A stretch of DNA of 64,000 bases from Paenibacillus sp. PvR098. GTDB taxonomy: Bacteria > Bacillota > Bacilli > Paenibacillales > NBRC-103111. The DNA lies in assembly GCF_017833255.1 (NCBI RefSeq), contig NZ_JAFIBU010000001.1, positions 2,566,001 to 2,630,000 on the forward strand, written 5' to 3'. The first letter of the stretch is position 1; each line of letters begins with the position of its first letter. Below are positions 35,739-44,460 of this stretch, piece after piece. Position numbers and translations under genes: made by a program. The notes under the pieces are model-generated. The model did no database searches, was not told where the DNA came from, and was given only the letters and a program-made list of their open reading frames with translations.

Positions 35739-36737
35739 TTACTTAATATCGTAAAATTTATACAAATCGTCCAGCAAAATGTTCGCGGCCTTCACCCCTC
35801 CAGCGGTATTCCAGGTCACGTCGTTTACTTTAAACGCATTGCCGTTCTTCACTGCGTTCAAATTTTTCCATAATGGATCGTTAATCCATTCGTTCTCTTG
35901 ATTATTTCCCTTCCCGTCTCCGGTCTCATACGTAAAATAGAACAATTTGTCCGCATCCACTTCCGGCAGACGCTCTTTGTTAATTTCAATCACGAACGTT
36001 TCTTTATCTTTAAATTCAGGGCGCGCAATACCAATCTGTGAGAAAATGATTCCCGTAAACGTATCATTCAAATAAATTCTGGTTTTTCCTGCCATAAAAC
36101 GAACAACTGAAACTTTCTGACTCAGCTTATCTCCGGCTTTCGATGTAAAGTCTTCGATCCGTTTGTCGAAGGCTGCGATGACTTTATCGCCCTCTTCCTT
36201 CTTGCCTACAGCTTCCGAATACAGCTTAAAATTGTTTTTCCATTCGCCGCGAAGCGCTTCAGAGAATACCGTCGGAGCAATGGCATTTAACTGCTCATAT
36301 ATTTTTTCCTGGCGCATTTTATTACCGATGATCAGATCCGGCTTAAGCGCGGCGATCATCTCCAGATTCGGCTGGTGTTCATCACCGACCACTTGAACAC
36401 CTTCCATGTCGGTTTTAATATGATCGTACCAAGGGTTTCCAGTAAAAGACTTCACTGCGGCAACTGGCTTAACTCCCAATGCCAGCAGAGCTTCAGTTCC
36501 TTCATTCGTCAGAATGACGACCTTCTTTGGGTTCGCCGGCACCTCGGTTTCGCCCATCGCATGCTTGACCTTATACGGACCTTCCGATGCCGCAGCTGGC
36601 GTGCTTGGTTTGTCTGCCGGAGCAGCAGGCTGGGCAGACGGGTTCGCCCCGCATGCGGTTAACCATACGGACATCAGCATCATAGCAGCTAATGAAGCCG
36701 CTGTTTTCCATTGAAATGATTTACGTGTACTCAGCAT
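35739..36737 (-). CDS. Iron-siderophore ABC transporter, substrate-binding lipoprotein
   Basis: 332 residues. Signal peptide with lipobox (SVWLTAC, Cys ~29), low-complexity Pro/Ala linker, then a FepB/BtuF-type type III binding fold (KKVVILTNEGTEALLALGVKPVA, LKPDLIIGNKMRQEKIYEQL in parts). Similar to YfiY-like lipoproteins for hydroxamate siderophores. It is divergent from its permease genes across a region with three Fur boxes, so iron repression is expected. Confidence 0.9.
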   Translation of the reverse strand: MLSTRKSFQWKTAASLAAMMLMSVWLTACGANPSAQPAAPADKPSTPAAASEGPYKVKHAMGETEVPANPKKVVILTNEGTEALLALGVKPVAAVKSFTGNPWYDHIKTDMEGVQVVGDEHQPNLEMIAALKPDLIIGNKMRQEKIYEQLNAIAPTVFSEALRGEWKNNFKLYSEAVGKKEEGDKVIAAFDKRIEDFTSKAGDKLSQKVSVVRFMAGKTRIYLNDTFTGIIFSQIGIARPEFKDKETFVIEINKERLPEVDADKLFYFTYETGDGKGNNQENEWINDPLWKNLNAVKNGNAFKVNDVTWNTAGGVKAANILLDDLYKFYDIK

Positions 36738-36767
36738 TGAGTGAACCTCCCGAATAATGTATATGGT

Positions 36768-36782
36768 TGATAATGATTATCA
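36768..36782. promoter_or_regulatory. Fur box 1
   Basis: TGATAAT-G-ATTATCA: perfect 7-1-7 Fur consensus, 31 bp from the lipoprotein start codon. Confidence 0.92.
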
Positions 36783-36831
36783 TTAACAAGGTAAATATAA
36801 TAGGGCTTGTAAAGATTGTCAATCTTTTTTT

Positions 36832-36846
36832 TGATAATGATTATCA
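36832..36846. promoter_or_regulatory. Fur box 2
   Basis: TGATAAT-G-ATTATCA, identical to Fur box 1, in the middle of the divergent intergenic region. Confidence 0.92.
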
Positions 36847-36860
36847 AAGTCATTGACAGT

Positions 36861-36875
36861 TGATAACGATTCTCA
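36861..36875. promoter_or_regulatory. Fur box 3 (imperfect)
   Basis: TGATAACGATTCTCA, 13 of 15 matches to the 7-1-7 consensus, on the permease side. Confidence 0.75.
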
Positions 36876-36948
36876 TAAAATGAAGTTGTTCTGTTATTCA
36901 TTAATTCCGCATCATTCAACATATCAGGAAACAACGGGAAGCAGGCTA

Positions 36949-37968
36949 ATGTTCATGCGCACAAGACTACATAGTAATCTTTCCTTCAAAATCGGGGGGT
37001 TGATTGCCGCCCTGTTGCTGCTCGCTGCTTTTATGCTGGCGAGCGTCATGTTCGGAGTCAACCATTATTCCTTGAGCAGCATCATTGCCGCCTATACGCA
37101 GCATGACGGATCGAATGAGCACATCATCATTCAGACGGCCCGCGTTCCCCGCGCGCTTATTGCCGCCGTCGTCGGTGGGAGCCTGGCTGTCGCCGGGGCA
37201 TTGATGCAAGCGATCACACGTAACCCGCTTGCTTCTCCCAGCATCTTCGGCGTGAACGCCGGTGCGGCGTTTGCCATCGTACTGGCCGTCTCTATTTTCG
37301 ATGTATCCGGCTTAAGGCAATTTACATGGATCGCCTTCCTTGGAGCTGCCGTCAGCTCGGGCGCAGTCTATTTCTTGGGTTCAATCGGACGGGATGGCTT
37401 GACTCCCATCAAAATCACACTTGCCGGATCAGCCATAACCGCTTTCTTTGCCTCTCTTACGCAGGGAATCCTTCTGGCTGACGGCAAAGCGTTCGATCAA
37501 GTGCTCTTCTGGCTCGTAGGTTCCGTCGCCGGACGAACGATGGAGATGCTGCTGTCGGTGCTTCCCTATATGCTGATCGCAATGGTAGGCGCGCTGCTGC
37601 TTTCTCCTCATATTAATGTTCTGTCGATGGGTGATGACGTGGCCAAAGGATTGGGACAGCGCACCATTCTGATCAAAGCCGCTGCGGCTGTCGTCATTGT
37701 GCTGCTTGCCGGCGGCTCGGTTGCAGTAGCTGGTCCTGTCGTTTTTGTCGGCATCATCATACCGCATATTGCCCGTTATCTTGTTGGCATTGATTACCGT
37801 TGGGTGCTGCCTTATTGTGCTGTGCTGGGCGCCCTACTCTTGGTCGGTGCAGATATCGGCGCAAGGTTCGTCGCGATGCCGAAGGAAGTGCACGTTGGGG
37901 TGACCACGGCGTTAATCGGCGTTCCCTTCTTTGTGTATATTGCCCGCAAAGGAGGTCAGCTGAAATGA
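36949..37968 (+). CDS. FecCD-type siderophore permease 1
   Basis: About 339 residues, ~9-10 transmembrane segments. FecCD marks: RVPRALIAAVVGGSLAVAGALMQ (parts), TRNPLASPSIFGVNAGAAF, and the coupling region GPVVFVGIIIPHIARYLVG. The frame is open from 36853, but that extension crosses Fur box 3; ATG 36949 (or 36955) gives a normal N-terminus. ATGA overlap with permease 2. Confidence 0.9.
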   Translation: MFMRTRLHSNLSFKIGGLIAALLLLAAFMLASVMFGVNHYSLSSIIAAYTQHDGSNEHIIIQTARVPRALIAAVVGGSLAVAGALMQAITRNPLASPSIFGVNAGAAFAIVLAVSIFDVSGLRQFTWIAFLGAAVSSGAVYFLGSIGRDGLTPIKITLAGSAITAFFASLTQGILLADGKAFDQVLFWLVGSVAGRTMEMLLSVLPYMLIAMVGALLLSPHINVLSMGDDVAKGLGQRTILIKAAAAVVIVLLAGGSVAVAGPVVFVGIIIPHIARYLVGIDYRWVLPYCAVLGALLLVGADIGARFVAMPKEVHVGVTTALIGVPFFVYIARKGGQLK

Positions 37969-39020
37969 GCGGAGCCAAAAGTAAATACGTCTCTTTACGC
38001 GGCAGGGCCTATTCTTTCCTCATCAGCAAAAAAGCGCTGGCTGTAACGTTCATTCTATTACTGGCCACGGTAGCAGCGATGATTCTCAGTACAGGGATAG
38101 GTAGTGTGTATATTACGCCTGCAGAGGTTGTTCGCTCCGTTTTCGGATACGGAGCGGATACGAGTGACACGATTATTCGCTCTCTGCGTCTGCCTCGCGT
38201 CGTCATCGCCGTACTTATCGGAGCTTCTCTCGCGGTATCGGGAGCGATCCTGCAAGGAGTCGTGCGCAATCCGCTGGCTTCCCCGGACACCATCAGCACG
38301 ACCGCCGGGGCAACTCTCGGGGCCGTAGCGTTTTTCTTCTTTTGGTCAGAGAAAGCAAGCATTCAATGGCTTCCTTTGTCCGCAGTTGTAGGAGCCTTTC
38401 TGGCGACGCTTGCCGTATACTCACTCTCATGGAAAAATGGCGGAGTTACCCCGCTGCGTCTCGTCCTGATCGGGATCGGCTTCACGGCGGCGATGAATGC
38501 TCTCTCCTATATGCTTATGATTTCGGGACCAATCATTCTGGCGAACAAATCACTTACATTCATGACGGGAAGCATATACGGTGTCTCTTGGGAAAAGGAT
38601 GTGCTTCCGCTTCTTCCTTGGGTTCTCATTCTACTGCCGCTGGTTTTTGTGTACTCCCGGCATATTAACATTCAAGAGCTCGGCGAGGATGTGGCACGCA
38701 GTGTCGGCAGCGCCGTTCAGCGCCAGCGCATGCTGCTGATGCTGCTCAGTGTCGCGCTCGCAGGCGCCGCCGTTGCGTTCGGGGGTGCCATCGGTTTCAT
38801 CGGGTTAATGGCACCGCATATGGCGCGCAAACTGGTAGGACCGGCATTTGGCGCTTTACTGCCGGTATCCGCACTCATTGGAGCGCTAATCCTACTGCTC
38901 GCAGACCTTGCAGGCCGATCGCTTTTTGCGCCGCTGGACATCCCAGCCGGAGTGTTCACTGCCTGCATCGGTGCCCCCTTCTTTGTTTACTTGTTATATC
39001 ACAGCCGAAATCAAGGATAA
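37965..39020 (+). CDS. FecCD-type siderophore permease 2
   Basis: 351 residues, ~9-10 transmembrane segments. RLPRVVIAVLIGASLAVSGAI, VRNPLASPDTISTTAGA and GAIGFIGLMAPHMARKLVG (in part) are FecCD motifs. AAAGGAGG precedes the ATG, which overlaps the stop of permease 1. It forms the heterodimeric channel with permease 1. Confidence 0.9.
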   Translation: MSGAKSKYVSLRGRAYSFLISKKALAVTFILLLATVAAMILSTGIGSVYITPAEVVRSVFGYGADTSDTIIRSLRLPRVVIAVLIGASLAVSGAILQGVVRNPLASPDTISTTAGATLGAVAFFFFWSEKASIQWLPLSAVVGAFLATLAVYSLSWKNGGVTPLRLVLIGIGFTAAMNALSYMLMISGPIILANKSLTFMTGSIYGVSWEKDVLPLLPWVLILLPLVFVYSRHINIQELGEDVARSVGSAVQRQRMLLMLLSVALAGAAVAFGGAIGFIGLMAPHMARKLVGPAFGALLPVSALIGALILLLADLAGRSLFAPLDIPAGVFTACIGAPFFVYLLYHSRNQG

Positions 39021-39076
39021 TGAATCTAAGTAACATCCTTGTCAATAAAGCGTTGAATAAAAAGGAGAAGATTCCC

Positions 39077-39931
39077 ATGACCGCCATCCAATCAAATGAC
39101 CTGTGCCTCAGCTACGGTGAAACATGCATTTTTCAGGACCTGAATATCTGCCTTCCCAAAGGAAAAATTACCGTGTTTATCGGTGGCAACGGCTGCGGCA
39201 AATCGACGCTTCTGCGTTCGCTGGCACGTCTGCTGACCCCGCAAAGCGGGCAGGTCGTTCTGGACGGCAGCAACATCGCTACCTTGAAGACAAAAGAGGT
39301 AGCGCGGCGTATGGCCATGCTACCGCAAGGTCCGGCGGCTCCGGAAGGGTTAAGCGTGCTGCAGCTCGTCAAGCAAGGACGTTATCCATATCAAAATTGG
39401 CTGCAGCAATGGTCCAAGGAAGACGAATCAATGGTTCGGCGAGCGTTAGAGCTTACGAACATGAAGCATCTCGCCGAACGTTCGGTTGATTCCCTCTCCG
39501 GCGGTCAAAGACAGCGCGCTTGGATCGCCATGACACTGGCTCAAGGAACCCCGACCATTTTGCTCGACGAACCGACAACATACCTGGACCTTGCGCACCA
39601 GATCGAGGTGCTCGACCTGTTATACGATTTAAACATACAGGAACAGCGCACCATTGTTATGGTGCTTCACGATATCAATTTGGCTTGCCGCTATGCCGAT
39701 AATGTAGTGGCCATTAAGGACAGGAAGGTATGGGCTGAAGGAAAGCCTAAGGATGTGGTATCGGAGGAGCTGATCCGCAGTGTGTTCGACTTGGAATGCC
39801 GTATTATCGAGGATCCGCTGTTCGGTACTCCGATGGTTGTCCCTTACGGCAGAGGCAAAAAACCAGAATTTCGCCGGGTCGCTCCAGGAATCGGCATGAT
39901 GAATGAGACGACCATTCCGGCTTTCGCATAA
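39077..39931 (+). CDS. Siderophore ABC transporter ATPase (FecE/YusV-like)
   Basis: 284 residues. Walker A GGNGCGKSTLL (~36), Q-loop MLPQGP, signature LSGGQRQRAWIAM (~138), Walker B TILLDEPTTYLDL (~158), and switch His in VLHDINLACRY. AAGGAGAAG lies before the ATG at 39077. Last gene of the Fur-controlled permease operon. Confidence 0.93.
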   Translation: MTAIQSNDLCLSYGETCIFQDLNICLPKGKITVFIGGNGCGKSTLLRSLARLLTPQSGQVVLDGSNIATLKTKEVARRMAMLPQGPAAPEGLSVLQLVKQGRYPYQNWLQQWSKEDESMVRRALELTNMKHLAERSVDSLSGGQRQRAWIAMTLAQGTPTILLDEPTTYLDLAHQIEVLDLLYDLNIQEQRTIVMVLHDINLACRYADNVVAIKDRKVWAEGKPKDVVSEELIRSVFDLECRIIEDPLFGTPMVVPYGRGKKPEFRRVAPGIGMMNETTIPAFA

Positions 39932-39941
39932 ATCATCTTTA

Positions 39942-39978
39942 CAGCGCTGAGCTCCTATCCGAGCCTCAGCGCTTTTTA
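39942..39978 (+). terminator. Terminator of the siderophore transporter operon
   Basis: AGCGCTGAG pairs with CTCAGCGCT and is followed by TTTT. Confidence 0.85.
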
Positions 39979-40066
39979 GATTGCGGAATGCTTTTGGATT
40001 CATGACTTTTAGGCTCAATGGGGAAAATACAGCCAGGGAGTTCAAAAAGGAGGCTAGTGGCTTACT

Positions 40067-40198
40067 ATGAATTTGCTGACGTATTATCTCCAGCAATATG
40101 GATTGTCTGCCGTGCTGGTTATCGGCCTGATTTTAGCCGTATCTTTCGTTTATAAATACTGGGATAAAATCGTCATTAAGGGCAGCGGCAGGAAATGA
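40067..40198 (+). CDS. Small single-pass membrane protein (43 residues)
   Basis: ATG 40067, with AAGGAGG about 20 nt upstream. One hydrophobic helix (LSAVLVIGLILAVSFVYKY) and a basic C-end (KIVIKGSGRK). The N-terminus NLLTYYLQQYG is like other tiny Firmicute membrane proteins. No function is known. The ribosome site is rather far from the ATG, so confidence is moderate. Confidence 0.55.
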   Translation: MNLLTYYLQQYGLSAVLVIGLILAVSFVYKYWDKIVIKGSGRK

Positions 40199-40250
40199 AC
40201 CTTCGTACGTGGATAGGGGCTGGGCCAGCTGCCCGTCATCAAGCCCCTAC

Positions 40251-40703
40251 TCATCCAATGGACATCGCACCAGATGCTAATTTGAGCACAGCCGCTGCGG
40301 CTATACTTAAGATCAGCAAACAGTAGAACAGCTTGACCATCGTACCCTCCGGCCTCTCCTCAATCGACCAATGCCCATTCACCGTCAACACAAAAATAGC
40401 TGCGAATGTAAATAGAATGACATTTTCCCTTTGTTTCGAACCACTGATGAAGCTTATGAACAAATGAAAACAGATTAGAGAAATAAATAATTCGTTGTAC
40501 ACCCCACGATACTTTTCTGTTGCCCTGTTTAACGGGGAAATAGAAAAGAAAAAGAGACTTAAAAATAATAGACAACCTAAATAAACAAGCATTCTTGAGA
40601 TGGCATCATGCACGATCATCCAATGAAAGAGAAGAAGATACGCTTGAAATAAAATCAGCTTTACTACATCGTTCATGCTCTCGTTAGTCCGGAATCCATA
40701 CAT
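40251..40703 (-). CDS. Membrane protein, function unknown
   Basis: About 150 residues with four or five hydrophobic segments (LILFQAYLLLFHWMIV, MLVYLGCLLFLSLFFFSI, LFISLICFHLFISFI, LFYCLLILSIAAAAVLKL). No family recognised. The start could be 40703 or the Met at residue 10. Base composition is more A+T-rich than its neighbours, which may mark acquired DNA. Confidence 0.55.
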   Translation of the reverse strand: MYGFRTNESMNDVVKLILFQAYLLLFHWMIVHDAISRMLVYLGCLLFLSLFFFSISPLNRATEKYRGVYNELFISLICFHLFISFISGSKQRENVILFTFAAIFVLTVNGHWSIEERPEGTMVKLFYCLLILSIAAAAVLKLASGAMSIG

Positions 40704-40995
40704 ACGATATCAACTTCCTTATCTTTACTGAAATTGATCTATTTATATATACATACTCGCAGCATGTCCTTCTTATTCTAGTTTCTATTAAATCACCATC
40801 CTATCAACCGATTGACCAAAGCCTCCCCTTCGACCTCCCGATTAGGGGTTTTTTTGTTATTTTTGGGCCTAAACCAGGAGCATGTCACAGAGCTGACAAG
40901 AACAGACGTAAAATAGCCCGATCGGGTAGTGTTAACCCTATCGGATTCAAGATATATTCAACCTATCACACCATACCCAACAGGAGGATCCATTC
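40704..40995. other. Intergenic region
   Basis: No gene seen. A weak hairpin with a T-run (CCCC...GGGGTTTTTTT, ~40827-40856) points to the right but has no gene in front of it. An inverted repeat GATCGGGTAG / TTAACCCTATC near 40920-40942 lies just before the haloperoxidase-like gene. Confidence 0.35.
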
Positions 40996-41790
40996 ATGAA
41001 GAAAATCTCATTCACACGTTTTGTCAAATTTTCAACCGTACTTATGATTCCTTTACTTCTATCGGCCTGCATCACATCGAAAGCCGAGGAAGCTGGAATG
41101 GGCTGGAAGCATAACATGCCGATGGAACCTGAAGCCGGTGAATGGAAGGCTCTTGAACTTCCAGAAGGAAATACGTTTAAGGTCGACACTCCCCCTGCCA
41201 ATGATTCCGATATCACCAAAGCCGAATTGGATGAGCTCCATCAGATGGCGAGCCAGCGTAACGAGGAAGATATCAAGCTGATCAACCACTGGGCAGGTGG
41301 AATCGTCAGTCCGAATACCCACTGGCTTGCCGTGACAGAGCAGATGGTCAAAAAATACAATCTGTCCCCACCGGCCGCAGCGAGAGTTCATACCGTCGTA
41401 TCCGGAGCGATCTACACGGCGTCAACCGCAGTATACAACGAGAAATACCGATATCTTCGCCCGCGTCCGACCGATCTGGATCCGACATTACAGCTTCCTG
41501 AAGGGTTTAAGGTTCCTCCTCACCCCGCCTATCCTTCGGGTCACTCCGCTACAGCGAAAGCAGCAAGTACGGTTCTGTCGTATATGTTCCCTCATGAAAA
41601 GGACGTTTTTGAGAAAATGGCGGCAGACGCCAGTATTTCCCGATTGAAAGCGGGTATTCATTTCAAAAGCGATATTGTCGCTGGTGAGCAGCAAGGAAAA
41701 GCTGTTGCTGAAGCGATCATTGAAAAGATGAAAGACGATCATGCCCCTCTTCAATTTATGGAGGCGGGACACGGCCCAGCGGGGCATTAA
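40996..41790 (+). CDS. PAP2 / vanadium-haloperoxidase-like lipoprotein
   Basis: 264 residues. Signal peptide with lipobox (LLLSACI, Cys ~24). The acid phosphatase/haloperoxidase active site is complete: KYRYLRPRP (K-x6-RP, ~154), PAYPSGHSA (~177), and SRLKAGIHFKSD (~214). It binds phosphate or vanadate on the outer face. Whether it is a phosphatase or a peroxidase cannot be told. AGGAGGATC precedes the ATG. Confidence 0.88.
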   Translation: MKKISFTRFVKFSTVLMIPLLLSACITSKAEEAGMGWKHNMPMEPEAGEWKALELPEGNTFKVDTPPANDSDITKAELDELHQMASQRNEEDIKLINHWAGGIVSPNTHWLAVTEQMVKKYNLSPPAAARVHTVVSGAIYTASTAVYNEKYRYLRPRPTDLDPTLQLPEGFKVPPHPAYPSGHSATAKAASTVLSYMFPHEKDVFEKMAADASISRLKAGIHFKSDIVAGEQQGKAVAEAIIEKMKDDHAPLQFMEAGHGPAGH

Positions 41791-41835
41791 CCTCAAACCA
41801 ATAATTCAGCACTGCGCCAAAGGATTAATTTATGC

Positions 41836-41874
41836 AAAAAAGCCGGAAGGATGGGGGCCATCCTCCTGATCATA
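41836..41874. terminator. Left half of a terminator split by the IS element
   Basis: AAAAAAGCCGGAA (41836-41848) is the left arm; its partner TTTCGGCTTTTT lies at 43169-43180, beyond the IS. A smaller inner hairpin, GGATGGGGGCCATCC, remains and ends in a run of T on the minus strand, so some termination may persist. Confidence 0.7.
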
Positions 41875-41902
41875 CCCCTGTCAAGTAGACATTCAAAAAA
41901 AG

Positions 41903-42730
41903 CTATGCTGCCAGCGCGTGCCGATACTCAATCGGTGCGCGCTGTTTGAGTTTAGCTTGAAATCGCTGATAGTTATAAAAGTAAATATAATCTTCAATGG
42001 CTTGATGTATTTCGGATTCTGACTTAAACTGTTGGAGATACAACTTCTCTGTTTTGAGATGCGAGAAGAAGGATTCGAAGCATGCGTTATCCAGGCGGGT
42101 TGCTTTGCGAGAGTGGCTGCCTTTAACGCTGAATGCTTCTAATCGTTTGTTGTACGCCTGAGACGTGTACTGGAAGCCCTGATCCGAATGGAGCACGGCC
42201 CCATAAACGTCTCTTTTTCTTGTCCACTTCTCCAACGTATCCAGCACGAGCTGCACATCGTTTCGTTCGGATAATTACCAAGCTACAATCTCATTGTTAA
42301 ACAAGTCCTGAATGGCGGACAGGTAATAGAAACATGTGCCATCTGAGATATACGTGATGTCGGTGACCAACTTCTGCTAAGGACCTATGGCATGGAACTG
42401 ACGCTGTAATCGGTTCGGATAAATGACGGAAGGCTTGTAACTGAAACGTTGTCGTTTCTTCCGAATGACGGATTGTATGGATAGTTCTCTCATCAATCGC
42501 CATACTTTCTTTTGGTTAACACGGTATCCTGCTTCCCACAAGGCGTTCATCATGCGAGGGTATCCGAAATATGGATGCGTAGCATGAATGGCCATCATAC
42601 GCTCCTTCAACTCGTGGTCTCGTGCTTGTTTTTCTACGCGCAACGAGCGTGTTTTTCGCCATTTGTAATAGCTGGCTCGAGGTATACCCGCGATATGTAT
42701 GAGGAGGGTAACACCGTGTATGCTACGTAA
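41903..42730 (-). pseudogene. IS3-family transposase orfB, two nonsense codons
   Basis: A DDE transposase frame of ~275 codons. It is interrupted by TAG at 42377-42379 and TAA at 42275-42277, both in frame. The segment between them (QKLVTDITYISDGTCF) continues the protein, so these are point mutations, not frameshifts. The DDE residues are still recognisable: VTDITYI, VLHSDQGFQY, and CFESFFSHLK. The 5' end, IPRASYYKWRK, would be reached by frameshifting from orfA. Confidence 0.85.
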
Positions 42731-42738
42731 ATCATCGA

Positions 42739-43080
42739 TTAGTTGGTAGTGATCTTGCTGCTCGACATGGCCTCCTTTACCAGATTTGGATACCGCTTTT
42801 TTAGGTAGTCTACCTGCGCGCTCAGATCGTCCCGCTCTTCCTCTATACTAGCGAAGGATGTACGAAGACGCCCTTTTAACGGATTACTGACGCCTTTACG
42901 CTCATCAAAGCTGTCTCCGTTTCTCCACTTCTTTACCCACACCTTTAACTGTGAACAATTACGTATTTTCATTTGGTCTGCTACCGCCTTATAGCTCGAA
43001 GATCCCTCGATATATGCTTTAACCGCAGCTATCTTAAATTCTTCTGTATACGTCTGAAAGATCTGCCCTTTTTTAGCCAT
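42739..43080 (-). CDS. IS3-family transposase orfA
   Basis: 113 residues. Helix-turn-helix protein (TEEFKIAAVKAYIEG, SYKAVADQM, LKVWVKKWRNG) with a C-terminal leucine-zipper-like part (ERDDLSAQVDYLKKRY). It is the intact first ORF of the element; normally it makes the transposase by -1 frameshifting into orfB, which is dead here. Confidence 0.85.
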   Translation of the reverse strand: MAKKGQIFQTYTEEFKIAAVKAYIEGSSSYKAVADQMKIRNCSQLKVWVKKWRNGDSFDERKGVSNPLKGRLRTSFASIEEERDDLSAQVDYLKKRYPNLVKEAMSSSKITTN

Positions 43081-43155
43081 AAAGAAATCCCCTCCAAGTA
43101 TTCACTCGTTCCTCATGATAACATGACGGTTTTATTGAGTGTCTACTTAAAGGGG

Positions 43156-43180
43156 ATAATACTACTGGTTTCGGCTTTTT
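43156..43180. terminator. Right half of the terminator split by the IS element
   Basis: TTTCGGCTTTTT (43169-43180) pairs with AAAAAGCCGGAA on the far side of the IS (one wobble). Removing the IS and one ATA copy rebuilds a 12-bp bidirectional stem right behind purD. Confidence 0.7.
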
Positions 43181-43187
43181 ATTCTTA

Positions 43188-44447
43188 TTACACGAGCGCT
43201 TTCTTCGCAATATCCGTCCGATAGTGCTTTCCTTGGAAACGAATGCGATCCGCCTCTGCGTAGGCTTTGGCGCGTGCTTCCGCGATATCGCGGCCCAGCG
43301 CAGTTACGCCCAGCACCCGGCCGCCGCTAGTGACGATAGCTCCGTCCTTCACAGCGGTTCCAGCATGAAATACCAGAGCGTCTTGAACCTCATCCAGCCC
43401 TTCGATCGGCAGTCCTTTCGGATACGATCCCGGATAGCCCTCAGAAGCGAGAATGACACATACAGCCGCTTCATCGCTCCACTCAATGTTCATTTGCCCA
43501 AGACGACCGTTCACGGCTGCAAGGAAAATATCCAGCAGATCCGTCTTCAGTCGCGGCAGGACAACCTGTGTTTCCGGATCGCCAAAGCGCGCGTTGAATT
43601 CGATCGTTTTCGGTCCGTTCGGCGTTAGCATCAGACCAGCGAACAGTACGCCACGGAATGGACGCCCCTCGGCCACCATGGCCTTTGCCGTAGGCTTGAT
43701 GATCGTTTCGATCGACTCGTCGATAACCGACTGCGGAATATGCGGCAGCGGGGTATAAGTGCCCATGCCTCCCGTATTCGGTCCTTTGTCATTATCGAAT
43801 ACCGGCTTATGGTCCTGCGCCGGCATCATCGGACGTACCGTTTCCCCGTCCACGAACGCGAGGATGGACATTTCCTGCCCTGTAAGAAATTCCTCAATAA
43901 CCACTTGGTTACCGGATTCGCCGAATACTTTGGCGACCATGATTTCATGCAGCGCCTTTTCGGCTTCCTCCAGCGTCTGAGCCACAACCACGCCCTTACC
44001 TGCCGCTAGGCCGTCGGCCTTGATAACAATCGGCACCTGCTGCTTACGCAGGTATTCCACCGCATCGTCGAACTTGTCGAACGACTCGTAAGCCGCGGTC
44101 GGAATGTTGTATTTTTTTAGCAGCTGCTTGGTGAACACTTTACTTCCTTCAATGATCGCCGCATTCTTACGGGGTCCGAAGACCGCAATTTGTTTCGCCT
44201 CTAGATGATCAACAATGCCTTCGGACAACGGGTCGTCCGGCCCGATTACGACAAGGTCGATGGAGCGGTCAATCGCAAACTGAGCGATCTCTTCGAATTG
44301 ATTGACCTGGATAGGCACACATTCAGCCACTCCGGCAATGCCCCCGTTGCCCGGCGCGCAGTACAGCTCCTGCACCTTAGGGCTTTTTTTGAGCGCCCAA
44401 CAAATCGCATGCTCGCGGCCGCCGCCGCCCACTACCAATATCCGCAT
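43188..44447 (-). CDS. purD: Phosphoribosylamine-glycine ligase
   Basis: 419 residues, an ATP-grasp enzyme of purine synthesis: phosphoribosylamine + glycine + ATP to GAR. N-terminal VVGGGGREHAICWAL, ATP-binding VIKADGLAAGKGVVVA (~141), EEFLTGQEMSILAFVDG (~188), and FNARFGDPETQ (~286). It is the last gene of the pur operon and now runs straight into the IS-disrupted terminator. Confidence 0.96.
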   Translation of the reverse strand: MRILVVGGGGREHAICWALKKSPKVQELYCAPGNGGIAGVAECVPIQVNQFEEIAQFAIDRSIDLVVIGPDDPLSEGIVDHLEAKQIAVFGPRKNAAIIEGSKVFTKQLLKKYNIPTAAYESFDKFDDAVEYLRKQQVPIVIKADGLAAGKGVVVAQTLEEAEKALHEIMVAKVFGESGNQVVIEEFLTGQEMSILAFVDGETVRPMMPAQDHKPVFDNDKGPNTGGMGTYTPLPHIPQSVIDESIETIIKPTAKAMVAEGRPFRGVLFAGLMLTPNGPKTIEFNARFGDPETQVVLPRLKTDLLDIFLAAVNGRLGQMNIEWSDEAAVCVILASEGYPGSYPKGLPIEGLDEVQDALVFHAGTAVKDGAIVTSGGRVLGVTALGRDIAEARAKAYAEADRIRFQGKHYRTDIAKKALV

Positions 44448-44460
44448 GTTGCGCTCCCCC

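Larger units (their letters stand above)
41875..43155 (-). mobile_element. IS3-family insertion sequence, decayed
   Basis: A 1281-bp element. Its ends are imperfect inverted repeats: left CCCCTGTCAAGTAGACA, right (reverse complement) CCCCTTTAAGTAGACA. They are flanked by a 3-bp direct repeat ATA (41872-41874, 43156-43158), as usual for the IS3/IS150 type. It carries orfA and a broken orfB on the minus strand, so it cannot move by itself. Confidence 0.85.
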
